A stretch of DNA of 10,287 bases from Deinococcus sp. Leaf326 (GTDB lineage: Bacteria; Deinococcota; Deinococci; Deinococcales; Deinococcaceae). Each line of letters opens with the position of its first letter. Position 1 is the first letter of the stretch. Shown here in pieces: positions 1 to 6,368 of the stretch. Location of the stretch: positions 1 to 10,287 of the forward strand of contig NZ_LMOM01000046.1 in the NCBI RefSeq assembly GCF_001424185.1, in the 5' to 3' direction. Made by a program: the position numbers and the translations under genes. Under the pieces are notes generated by a model, which was given only the letters and a program-made list of their open reading frames with translations, was not told the origin of the DNA and did not search any database.

Positions 1-56
1 CACACCTCCAGAAGACCGCCTTTCGTCATTTTTGGCGATCCCCAAACCTGTTGAGG

Positions 57-69
57 CTGTTCAGAACAG
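57..69. promoter_or_regulatory. Short dyad upstream of the first gene
   Basis: A 13-bp perfect dyad, CTGTTC-A-GAACAG, lies about 12 bases before the likely start of the first gene. A TTGAGG that could act as a weak -35 box directly precedes it, but I find no convincing -10 box. It could be an operator for a dimeric repressor or a chance inverted repeat. The order of half-sites (GTTC then GAAC) is the reverse of a Gram-positive-type LexA box, so I do not call it an SOS box. The rest of bases 1-81 shows no gene. Confidence 0.2.
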
Positions 70-81
70 GGAAAACTGAAG

Positions 82-438
82 TTGTCCTCTACTGAGCACG
101 CCCTCCAGCTCCGCAAACTCAGCGGTCCTCCGCTCCGCGTGGCTGCGTTCAGACGCGAGCTGAAGCTGGGCCGTCAGGTCGTCTGCATCCACCGTGACCG
201 TCCACGCGGCCCATGCCCGGCGGTTGCCCAGGACCCCGTGATCCTGACGGTCGAGCGCATTCAGACAAAGACCGTCCGCTTTACGGAGCCTGATGGCGAG
301 TGGCGTTGGTTCAACTTCCCCACCCGCACGTGTGGGACACGCCTGGAGCGCCTGGAGGGCGGGTTCGTGCTACAGCATACCGAGGGCGACCGCCTGATCT
401 TCCACTGGCTCGATGGTGCGACCCATGCCCAGGCCTAG
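82..438 (+). CDS. Small protein of unknown function
   Basis: An unrecognised 118-residue protein. It starts at a TTG codon with an AGGG about 11 bases upstream; an in-frame GTG at 139 is a possible alternative. The N-terminal 35 residues are rich in arginine and lysine. The rest alternates hydrophobic and polar residues (VILTVERIQTKTVRF, then GGFVLQHTEGDRLIFHWL), which suggests a small beta-rich domain. It has no signal peptide or membrane segment and is probably cytoplasmic. Its 3' end overlaps the next gene by 26 bases, so the two are probably co-transcribed and perhaps translationally coupled. It is the first of five same-strand genes leading to the DNA polymerase. The non-ATG start makes the exact N-terminus uncertain. 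I cannot assign a function. Confidence 0.6.
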   Translation: MSSTEHALQLRKLSGPPLRVAAFRRELKLGRQVVCIHRDRPRGPCPAVAQDPVILTVERIQTKTVRFTEPDGEWRWFNFPTRTCGTRLERLEGGFVLQHTEGDRLIFHWLDGATHAQA

Positions 439-991
439 GAAGACGCCCGAGCAGGCCTCTATCGACAACGCCAAGAAATTCAACGCCCGACAGCGCGCCG
501 CCTTCCCGCTCTTCATGGGTGCCGGCCTCGAAGCCCAACTCCTCGAGCAAGGCCACGTGCGTGACCGTGCCCCCGACCACCAGCTGCGGCTCCAACAGGA
601 GTTGTGGGACCGTTTTGCGGCGCATGACGATCATTGCCGCGTGGTCGGCGAGGCCTTGAGGCGAGAGATGAAGGCTGCCGCCCCGGAGACCTATCGCCAG
701 GACCTTCTGCGCCTCCGGCATCTGCGCTTGCGCTACGGCTCTATGCGCCGCCCGGTCAACACGTGCGACTTCTGGCGCACCGCCCTGCGCAAATCACTGT
801 CCACAGAGGAGTTCCAGGCTGTCGAGCGCCGGGCCGATCCGACCGCTGCCCAGCGCCAGGCCAACCAAGCCCACGTCACCACACGATTGGCCGCCCGTCT
901 CCAGGCCGGTCAAGCCCGCGCAAACGTCCAACCCACCCTCTGGCAGGCTGCGGCAACCGCACGTGCAACCAGAACCGCCCACACCATGTGA
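413..991 (+). CDS. Basic, helical protein of unknown function
   Basis: An unrecognised protein of about 192 residues. Two in-frame ATGs compete, at 413 and 425. Neither has a clear Shine-Dalgarno, which fits translational coupling to the preceding gene, whose 3' end overlaps both. The start is RPRKTP-rich and basic. The body is dominated by arginine-, alanine- and glutamine-rich stretches likely to form helices, for example residues 95-115 (RQDLLRLRHLRLRYG) and the alanine/glutamine-rich tail. There is no signal peptide or membrane span. The basic composition and the position upstream of a Gam-type DNA-end-binding protein and a DNA polymerase make nucleic-acid binding possible, but this is inference. 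The stop codon lies in the 5' arm of a small hairpin. Confidence 0.6.
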   Translation: MVRPMPRPRKTPEQASIDNAKKFNARQRAAFPLFMGAGLEAQLLEQGHVRDRAPDHQLRLQQELWDRFAAHDDHCRVVGEALRREMKAAAPETYRQDLLRLRHLRLRYGSMRRPVNTCDFWRTALRKSLSTEEFQAVERRADPTAAQRQANQAHVTTRLAARLQAGQARANVQPTLWQAAATARATRTAHTM

Positions 992-1007
992 AGAGGGAGG
1001 CCTCTTC
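990..1007 (+). terminator. Hairpin at the end of the second gene
   Basis: A perfect 7-bp stem (GAAGAGG / CCTCTTC) with a GAGG loop begins at the stop codon of the gene ending at 991. The following bases are pyrimidine-rich but not a T-run, so intrinsic termination would be weak. The rest of 1008-1173 holds no gene and no promoter that I can defend; it is pyrimidine-rich up to the GAGGT ribosome-binding site of the next gene. Confidence 0.3.
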
Positions 1008-1173
1008 CCTCCCACGCACTTCATCCCTCTCTACCGGAACGAGCGTTGCGCCAGAACACCCCAGTCCAGAAGTTCCCAACTTCAATCCTTCTTCGCTGGT
1101 GAATCACATGTCGTCGTCCGTTTTTCTGTCCGCCTTCCCCCTTCACCTTCATTCCACTCCCCGAGGTCACACC

Positions 1174-1728
1174 ATGCGTAAATTCTTCTCGTCCACCCTG
1201 ATCCTGATCGCCGCCCTCGCCGGAACGGCCAGCGCCGCTACGCCCACCACGGTCCTCAAGCTGCCCACCACCTGTACCGGCACTACGCTCGGCGAGCTCG
1301 TCGCCTGCCGCCTCTCGATCTCCACGCTCGTCGGCCGCGACAAGTACGCTACGGGCAGCGCCATCGAGGACAAGACCCGCGAGGCCGTCGTCATTACCAA
1401 CGGCATCAAGGCCGGCGCGCCCCTGGGCATCTCCGAGGCCGCCGCCACCAGCTGGTGGGGCGCGCAGATCGAAGCCAGCAAGCAGATCCAGCGCGGCGTC
1501 ATCACCGGCGCCGAGAATGCGGGTCTGCCGCGCGTCAACAAGGGGCCGAAGGTCGCCGATCTCCGCGGGGCGCTCGATACGCTCACCCTCAAGATGAACG
1601 CCCTCTACGGCAAGTCGTGCAGCGACCAGGTCATCACGGATGCCATCAAGGCCGATCCCAACGTGAACGTCCCTGCCCTGCTCACGGCGGCTGGGGGGCT
1701 CCCCCGCTGCGTCATCGCCACCCGCTAA
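1174..1728 (+). CDS. Exported small four-cysteine protein, unknown function
   Basis: A 184-residue protein with a classic signal peptide: MRKFF, a hydrophobic core (LILIAALAG), and an Ala-Ser-Ala cleavage site after residue 21. The ATG at 1174 is chosen because GAGGT lies six bases upstream and because the signal peptide starts exactly there, although the frame stays open far upstream. The mature protein has four cysteines (residues 34, 45, 149 and 179), which could form two disulfides outside the cytoplasm. The middle contains a SWWGAQIE stretch and predicted helices. I recognise no family. A secreted protein between the DNA-related genes on either side is unusual. A terminator-like hairpin follows directly, so it may be a separate transcription unit from gam and polB. 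Confidence 0.75.
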   Translation: MRKFFSSTLILIAALAGTASAATPTTVLKLPTTCTGTTLGELVACRLSISTLVGRDKYATGSAIEDKTREAVVITNGIKAGAPLGISEAAATSWWGAQIEASKQIQRGVITGAENAGLPRVNKGPKVADLRGALDTLTLKMNALYGKSCSDQVITDAIKADPNVNVPALLTAAGGLPRCVIATR

Positions 1729-1743
1729 CGTCTTTCTCCCTCG

Positions 1744-1766
1744 GGTCCCCATGTGGGGCCTTTTTT
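1744..1766 (+). terminator. Probable intrinsic terminator
   Basis: CCCC-ATGT-GGGG forms a short GC stem, with a possible extra G-C pair across a T/C mismatch, followed by six T residues at 1761-1766. It lies 16 bases after the stop of the exported-protein gene, which is the expected place for Rho-independent termination. It separates that gene from the Gam-family gene. Confidence 0.5.
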
Positions 1767-1895
1767 CATGTCAGCACGTGGCCACGCTCCGGACACGCCA
1801 TGCTGCCTCATGTCCCTGACGCCCTGTGCCAGTGCCCCACACGTCTCCACCCGGCGACCGCTCTCCCTCCCCGCCGCCGGCGGGAACCCTGCCGC

Positions 1896-2552
1896 ATGAT
1901 TGCCCCCATTGATCCGACCACCTACGCCGACGCCCTGGCCCGCATCCAGGCGCTCTGGAACGCCGGCGCCAGCCAGGTCGGCCACCCCGATCACGCCGAG
2001 TTCGAAGGGCTCTACGCCGCCCTCACGGTCTACGAGGTCGCCGAAGGCCTGAGTGCCCCCCAGCAGCAGTTCCAGATCGACACCCTCGACCGCCTCCAGT
2101 GGTTCGTCGGTAAGAAGGCTGATCTCCAGAGCCGCAAGGTCCGCCTCAGGGCCCAGTACGACGCCATGCTCCGCGACATCGAGCGCAATGAAGAACACCT
2201 CGACTGGCGCTACGCCGCGCAGGCCGAACAGGTCCTCCGGTCCAACCTCGGCAAGGGACGCAGCCTGAAGCTCCTGACCGGGACGGTGGGCCTGCGCAAG
2301 AGTGCCGCCCGTGTCGGCGCGACGGACGATGCCGCGCTCCTGCAGGCTCTCGAAGCCGCCGGGGGCGATCTCGCGACGGTGATCGAGCCCAAGATCAACC
2401 TCACGGCCCTCAACCGCCTGATTAAAGTCGAGGGTGACGTGGCCTACCTCGTCTCTGAGGGCACCGTGGCTGAGCTGCCCGGCCTGAGCATCAAGCCCGC
2501 CAGCGAGACCTTCTTCGTCAAAGCCGGCAAGGAAGGGGAGGATCAGGAGTAG
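1896..2552 (+). CDS. gam: Host-nuclease inhibitor Gam family protein
   Basis: This 218-residue protein has the layout of the phage Mu Gam family, whose members bind double-stranded DNA ends and block exonucleases; Mu Gam is related to eukaryotic Ku. A helical N-terminal part of about 60 residues precedes a long charged helix (about 62-118, KKADLQSRKVRLRAQYDAML). Then comes the family signature: a GRSLKLLTGTVGLRKSAARV strand region (121-140), an acidic helix (DDAALLQALEAAG), the INLTALNRLIK motif (168-177) and a final strand pair ending in ETFFVKAG. The start at 1896 keeps the family architecture; an in-frame ATG at 1800 would add 32 arginine- and proline-rich residues of less protein-like sequence. 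Neither has a good Shine-Dalgarno. It ends just before the polymerase gene, so the two are probably co-expressed. Family assignment is from remembered sequence pattern. Confidence 0.8.
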   Translation: MIAPIDPTTYADALARIQALWNAGASQVGHPDHAEFEGLYAALTVYEVAEGLSAPQQQFQIDTLDRLQWFVGKKADLQSRKVRLRAQYDAMLRDIERNEEHLDWRYAAQAEQVLRSNLGKGRSLKLLTGTVGLRKSAARVGATDDAALLQALEAAGGDLATVIEPKINLTALNRLIKVEGDVAYLVSEGTVAELPGLSIKPASETFFVKAGKEGEDQE

Positions 2553-2571
2553 TCACCCCCTATGCTGGGGC

Positions 2572-2624
2572 GAGGACGTCATGACTACTCTCTTCGATCC
2601 CCTGCTGAACGGATGCTGAACGGA
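2572..2624 (+). repeat. 11-bp tandem duplication at the polymerase start
   Basis: The unit TGCTGAACGGA occurs twice in direct tandem (2603-2613 and 2614-2624). Upstream, GAGGA (2572-2576) sits four bases before an ATG at 2581, which has the best ribosome-binding site in this region. That frame reads MTTLFDPLLNGC and stops at TGA 2617-2619. With one copy of the unit removed, the same ATG reads through in frame into the polymerase (MTTLFDPLLNGHDPTPG). The second copy also creates an ATG at 2613 across the copy junction, in the polymerase frame and overlapping the TGA. The arrangement therefore looks like a slippage duplication that moved the original start out of frame. Translation may restart at 2613. 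Confidence 0.8.
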
Positions 2625-4787
2625 CACGACCCCACCCCAGGGATCGTGTCCGTTCATGCCGACCTCTCCGGCCAGGCCCTCATCTGGCGCCGTGAGAACG
2701 GGCAGGTCACGCTCGAACGCACGCGCTTTCGCTCCTGGCTCTATGCCCGCGATCTCGCCGACGTCGAGCATCTCGGCGCACGACTCGCCCCTGACGATGC
2801 CCAGGCTCCCTTCAGTGTCCGCGAGCTGCCAGGAGACCCAGGCAGTCTGCGGTACCTCCTCACTGCCCACGACGGCCAGGCCCTCCGCCGCGCGGTCCTC
2901 GCGGGCGCCTCCCGCCGTCTCGGCCGCCCCATCACCATGGCCTCCGGCCGCACGTACTTCAAGGGCATGGGCTTCGACGACCCCCACCGCCTTCAGTTCG
3001 ATCTGGAGACCACGAGTCTCAGCCCGGAGACCGGCCGCATCTTCATGATCGCTGTCCGCGACAACCGCGGCTTCGAGCGTGTCCTCGAGGCACGCCGCGC
3101 CGTCCAGGAACCTGAACTCATCCAGACCTTGCTCAACCTGATCCAGGAACGCGACCCGGACATCCTCGAGAACCACAACCTCATGGCCTTCGATCTGCCC
3201 TTCCTGCTCGGGCGCGCACAGAGACATGGCCTGACCCCCTCCCTGGGTCGCTCGGGGGGCCCCCCTGGGGTGTGGAAGGTGCAGGACGGCCGCTCCTCCC
3301 CCCATTGGGCCTGCGCTGGCCGCGAGATCGTCGACACCATCGACGCGGTGAGACGACTCGACCTCCCGAGTGCCAGTCTCAAGGTCGTGTCCAAGCTGTT
3401 CGGCATCGCGCCCCCAGACCGGGTCTACATCGAAGGGGCTCAAATCGCCGAGACCTACCGCACCCACCCTGCGACCGTCCGTAAGTACGCCCTCCAGGAT
3501 GTCGAAGAGGTCGAAGCACTCGCCCGGCGCGTTCTGGCGCCGTCCTTTGCCCTAGCCAAGATGGCGCCGCGTCCCTATCACCGGTTGCCTTACGCAGGCA
3601 CGGCCACGGGCATGCTCGAACCCATGATGGTCCGCGCCTACCTCCAGGCGGGCAGGGCACTCCCAGGGACGCCAGAGCGAGCGGAGGAACCCCATCAAGG
3701 TGGGGCTGTTCATCTGTACGCCGAGGGCGTGCTCTCCCGCGTGGTGAAGGCGGACATTGCCAGCATGTACCCCAGCCTGATTCGCGCAGATCGCATCGGC
3801 CCAAAGAGCGATGTGCTCGGTGTTTTCCTGCACCTCATGGACCATTTCACCGCCCTGCGACTGGAGCACAAGGCCGCGGCACGGCGTGGTGAGCCCGGGG
3901 AGCACGACGCTATGCAGAGTGCCATGAAGCTCCTGGTCAATTCCGGCTATGGGTACATGGGCGCTGGCCGCCTCGCGCTGTTCCAGGACCGCACAGCCGC
4001 CGATCAGGTCACCCGGCGTGGCCGGCAGGTGCTCGCTCAGGTCGTCGAAGCCCTTCGCGCACGCGGGATGACCCTGATCGAGGCGGATACCGACGGCGTT
4101 TTTTTCTCCACGCCCGAGGCCTGGACGGAGGCCGACGAACGCCGCCTGATCGCCGACGTGGACGCCACACTGCCCGCCGGCGTCACCCTGGAGTTTGATG
4201 GCCGCGCCCAGGCCATGCTCAGCCACGAGATCAAGAACTATGCCCTGCTCCGGTACGACGATCGACTGGACCTGCGCGGCGCAGCGTTCGAATCCAGCCG
4301 CACGGAAGCCTATGGCCGGGCCTTCCTCCAGCAGGCCTTGCGCTGCCTGCTCTCCAGCAACGTGGCTGGAGTACGTCAGGCCTTCCTCGAAGCTCGGCAC
4401 GCGCTCGAAGCGCGAACCTGCACCAATGCGGACGTGGCCAGTCGGGTGCGCCTGACGAAGTCGCCGGAGCAATACGCCGCCACGCGCGGCGGCCGCCGGG
4501 AAGCCACCTATGAAGCCCTCCATAGCCTGGGACGGTCCTGGCAGGCCGGCGAGCGGATCAGCCTCTACCACCGCGAGGGATCTGGCCTGACGCCACTCGA
4601 CACGAATGCAGAAGGACGGGACTACGATGTCCGGCATTACACCGCTGCCCTGGTGGGGGCTTATGCGACACGGCTCCGCAAAGGCCTGGCGCCAGAGGAT
4701 TTCAGTCAGATCTTCGACGCCTCCGCCCAACCTGGTCTTTTTGACCGTCCCTTCGAGGACATGCGGCCCAGATGGAGCCCGGTGTAA
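2613..4787 (+). CDS. Family B DNA polymerase with 3'-5' exonuclease
   Basis: Template-directed DNA polymerase with proofreading, 724 residues from ATG 2613 or 741 from an in-frame ATG at 2562. Using numbering from 2562, the exonuclease comes first: Exo I FDLE (D147, E149), Exo II HNLMAFD (D211), Exo III YALQD (Y309, D313). The palm follows: motif A DIASMYPS (D398), motif B KLLVNSGYG (K456, N460, Y463), motif C DTDG (D509, D511) and a KNY motif (K558). All catalytic residues are present, so the enzyme should be active. It is shorter than E. coli Pol II (783) and lacks a recognisable terminal protein or zinc tail. The 5' end is unusual: the best ribosome-binding site serves an ATG at 2581 that an 11-bp duplication has put out of frame, so the true N-terminus is uncertain by about 17 residues. 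It follows gam closely. A role in element replication or repair is inferred. Confidence 0.92.
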   Translation: MLNGHDPTPGIVSVHADLSGQALIWRRENGQVTLERTRFRSWLYARDLADVEHLGARLAPDDAQAPFSVRELPGDPGSLRYLLTAHDGQALRRAVLAGASRRLGRPITMASGRTYFKGMGFDDPHRLQFDLETTSLSPETGRIFMIAVRDNRGFERVLEARRAVQEPELIQTLLNLIQERDPDILENHNLMAFDLPFLLGRAQRHGLTPSLGRSGGPPGVWKVQDGRSSPHWACAGREIVDTIDAVRRLDLPSASLKVVSKLFGIAPPDRVYIEGAQIAETYRTHPATVRKYALQDVEEVEALARRVLAPSFALAKMAPRPYHRLPYAGTATGMLEPMMVRAYLQAGRALPGTPERAEEPHQGGAVHLYAEGVLSRVVKADIASMYPSLIRADRIGPKSDVLGVFLHLMDHFTALRLEHKAAARRGEPGEHDAMQSAMKLLVNSGYGYMGAGRLALFQDRTAADQVTRRGRQVLAQVVEALRARGMTLIEADTDGVFFSTPEAWTEADERRLIADVDATLPAGVTLEFDGRAQAMLSHEIKNYALLRYDDRLDLRGAAFESSRTEAYGRAFLQQALRCLLSSNVAGVRQAFLEARHALEARTCTNADVASRVRLTKSPEQYAATRGGRREATYEALHSLGRSWQAGERISLYHREGSGLTPLDTNAEGRDYDVRHYTAALVGAYATRLRKGLAPEDFSQIFDASAQPGLFDRPFEDMRPRWSPV
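2617..2656 (+). promoter_or_regulatory. 13-bp hairpin in the first codons of the polymerase
   Basis: TGAACGGACACGA (2617-2629) and TCGTGTCCGTTCA (2644-2656) are perfect reverse complements with a 14-base loop rich in C. The left arm starts at the TGA that ends the short upstream frame and overlaps the second copy of the 11-bp duplication, one base after ATG 2613. In mRNA such a stem would lie in the ribosome footprint of initiation at 2613 and could lower or couple translation. In DNA it could promote slippage. There is no T-run after it, so it is not an ordinary terminator. Confidence 0.5.
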
Positions 4788-4793
4788 ACACGA

Positions 4794-4818
4794 AGAGGCG
4801 ACCACTCAGGCCGCCTCT
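4794..4818. terminator. Candidate bidirectional terminator between convergent genes
   Basis: AGAGGCG (4794-4800) and CGCCTCT (4812-4818) form a 7-bp stem between the convergent polymerase and small-protein genes. The sequence after it on the + strand is CTTGTCTT, and on the - strand CTTCGTGTTT, both T-enriched. Its position is right for termination from both sides. Confidence 0.45.
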
Positions 4819-4830
4819 CTTGTCTTCAGC

Positions 4831-5280
4831 TCACTTCTTCGTGGTCCGCCGTGCTTTCGGCGCTGGCTTAGCGCCCTTGCGCGAGTTGCCCAACGTCTGC
4901 CCCTTCTCGAAACTCGCCTGCAGTTTGCGGCGCGTCTCTTCCATCATGGCTGCGAAATCGACCTCGCCGGCCTCCACTGCTTCCAGGCTGACCTTCGGCG
5001 CTGCTGCACGCCGAGTGGGCGTGCTCAGCGTTTCATTCACGCCGTCGAACCATTTCTTATACGCTGGCGTGACATTCACGACCATCTCCTTGACGGTCCG
5101 CGTGTACGTTTCATCCGCACCCCGCCGCCGATATTCCTTGGGCAGTTCAAAGCGTTCGGGCAGGTCCGCAGCTTCGACCTCGCCGGCTCGCACCGCATCC
5201 CGGAACTGCTTATAGAACGCATCGCTGCGTTGCGGGTTGGTCAGGTTCTCCATCTGGGCGCTCAGCTTTTCATACGGCAT
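4831..5280 (-). CDS. Small charged protein with basic tail, unknown function
   Basis: An unrecognised 149-residue protein. It is highly charged and mostly helical, with no signal peptide or membrane segment. The first part contains AFYKQFRDAVRAGEVEAADL and the ELPKEYRRRG segment, the middle has VEAGEVDFAAMMEETRRKLQ, and the last 16 residues are strongly basic (RKGAKPAPKARRTTKK). A lysine/arginine/proline/alanine tail of this type often contacts nucleic acid, but that is inference. The phrase 'AGEVEAADL' at about 32-40 and 'AGEVDFAAM' at about 104-112 are similar, perhaps a degenerate internal repeat. The ATG at 5280 has no Shine-Dalgarno but lies six bases after a -10 box, so the mRNA is probably leaderless. 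It is convergent with the polymerase and divergent from the sulfotransferase. Codon use matches the GC-rich surroundings. Confidence 0.75.
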   Translation of the reverse strand: MPYEKLSAQMENLTNPQRSDAFYKQFRDAVRAGEVEAADLPERFELPKEYRRRGADETYTRTVKEMVVNVTPAYKKWFDGVNETLSTPTRRAAAPKVSLEAVEAGEVDFAAMMEETRRKLQASFEKGQTLGNSRKGAKPAPKARRTTKK

Positions 5281-5315
5281 GCATCAGTTATAAGCGGTGC
5301 CTGCTGAACAAACAA
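5281..5315 (-). promoter_or_regulatory. Promoter for a leaderless mRNA
   Basis: On the - strand, TTGTTT (5310-5315) and TATAAC (5287-5292) are separated by exactly 17 bases. The -10 box is six bases from the ATG at 5280, which would put the transcription start at or next to the A of ATG. No Shine-Dalgarno is present. Leaderless transcripts with this geometry are common in Deinococcus. Confidence 0.6.
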
Positions 5316-5425
5316 GACGCTTCCCTGAGAGAACGGTGGAACAACCCAGCCACTCCTTTGTCTTTGCACGTCGCCCACCCTCTTTGCTCTCCGTCTTGTG
5401 CTTCTCTCAGGAGTTGATTCCCGAC

Positions 5426-6232
5426 ATGACCCACCCCAATTTCATGATCATCGGCGCCGCGAAGGCAGGGACCACGTCCCTCTATCACTACCTCCGACAA
5501 CATCCTCAGATCTACATGACCCCCACCAAAGAAACGAACTACTTCGCTTTGGCTGGTCATCCCCTGGACTACAGCGGCCCTGGGGACCAGGACTACATCA
5601 CTCGGTTCTCGATTACGACGCCCGAAGGCTATGCCGCCCAGTTCGCCGACGTGCGGGAAGAACGCGCCATCGGAGAGGCCTCGCCGCTGTATCTCTACGA
5701 TGCACAGACCCCCGCCCGGTTGAAGGCAGCCGTGCCCGATGTTCGGCTGATCGCGGTCCTTCGGGAGCCGGTGACGCGTGCGTACTCCGCGTTCTCCCAC
5801 CTGATCCGCGATGGTCGTGAACCAGCCACGAGCTTCGCCGATGCCCTTGCCCTGGAAGAGGAGCGCATCACGGCGGGTTGGGAGCACATCTGGCACTACG
5901 TCCGCATGGGACGGTATGCCGGGCAACTGCGGCGCTATCAGGCTCTCTTTGCCCCCGAGCAGCTGCGGATCTACTTACACGACGATCTGCTGCATCGCCC
6001 TGCCTGGGTGATGCAAGACCTCCTGAGCTTCCTGGAGGTTGATCCCTCTGCGCTGCCGGATCAATCCGTACGACACAACGTGTCATCTCTGAGTCTCCCC
6101 CACTTGCCGCCGCTGCTGCCAGAGGTACACGAACACCTGGACGCCTTGTTTGCTCCAGAACGTGGGGAACTGGCTGAGCTTCTCGGTCGGGATCTCGGGC
6201 ATTGGCGGGCACACGTGCTCACGAGTCGCTGA
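5426..6232 (+). CDS. PAPS-dependent sulfotransferase
   Basis: A 268-residue cytosolic sulfotransferase, which moves a sulfuryl group from 3'-phosphoadenylyl sulfate to an acceptor, usually a sugar or other hydroxyl. The phosphosulfate-binding loop is at the N-terminus (GAAKAGTTSLYHYL, residues 10-23, with K13 and T16/T17). A KETNYF segment follows, then GEASPLYLY (83-91), as in heparan-type sulfotransferases. The 3'-phosphate-binding strand and helix are LREPVTRAYSAFSH (112-125; R113, S121). The protein ends with a GHW motif. The ATG at 5426 is chosen because the P-loop follows within ten residues, as usual for the family; AGGAG at 5409-5413 is its Shine-Dalgarno at a long spacing of 12. Upstream in-frame sequence is not protein-like. 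No glycosyltransferase or PAPS-synthesis gene is beside it, so the acceptor cannot be inferred. The 136 bases after it show only a weak TGAGG/CCTCA hairpin. Confidence 0.88.
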   Translation: MTHPNFMIIGAAKAGTTSLYHYLRQHPQIYMTPTKETNYFALAGHPLDYSGPGDQDYITRFSITTPEGYAAQFADVREERAIGEASPLYLYDAQTPARLKAAVPDVRLIAVLREPVTRAYSAFSHLIRDGREPATSFADALALEEERITAGWEHIWHYVRMGRYAGQLRRYQALFAPEQLRIYLHDDLLHRPAWVMQDLLSFLEVDPSALPDQSVRHNVSSLSLPHLPPLLPEVHEHLDALFAPERGELAELLGRDLGHWRAHVLTSR

Positions 6233-6368
6233 GGTCTTTCCTCAACTGCGCTAAACGCCTATGGACAGAGCGGTGAGCGGTACGGTTTGGGTGTAGTCGA
6301 GTCACTGATCTTCAAAGTGCTCTGGACTCAGGTGGAGCCCTTCTTGCCTTAACCATCGGGGAGATAAC

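Noticed and set aside
57..69. LexA/SOS box at the CTGTTC-A-GAACAG dyad
   Set aside because: The half-site order and spacing do not match known LexA boxes; kept only as a low-confidence dyad.
634..1173. Open frame upstream of the exported four-cysteine protein
   Set aside because: The frame overlaps the real gene at 413-991 and reads as proline/arginine/serine shadow sequence. The signal peptide and GAGGT site fix the start at 1174.
1021..1752. 243-codon frame on the - strand
   Set aside because: It is a high-GC shadow opposite the exported protein; its composition is glycine/arginine/aspartate-rich with no fold-like pattern.
1455..1895. N-terminal extension of the Gam frame
   Set aside because: It overlaps the exported protein and a terminator, and encodes arginine-rich shadow sequence.
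2603..2620. Programmed -1 frameshift joining the 2581 frame to the polymerase frame
   Set aside because: The required shift is -1 and a hairpin follows, but no heptameric slippery site is present; restart at ATG 2613 explains the arrangement more simply.
3254..3265. GGGGGGCCCCCC run inside the polymerase
   Set aside because: It is a 12-bp palindrome and a possible slippage spot, but the frame is intact across it and it encodes a Gly-Pro linker, so no disruption is shown.
3552..4805. 417-codon frame on the - strand
   Set aside because: It is opposite the polymerase catalytic domain, whose motifs A, B, C and KNY prove the + strand is coding.
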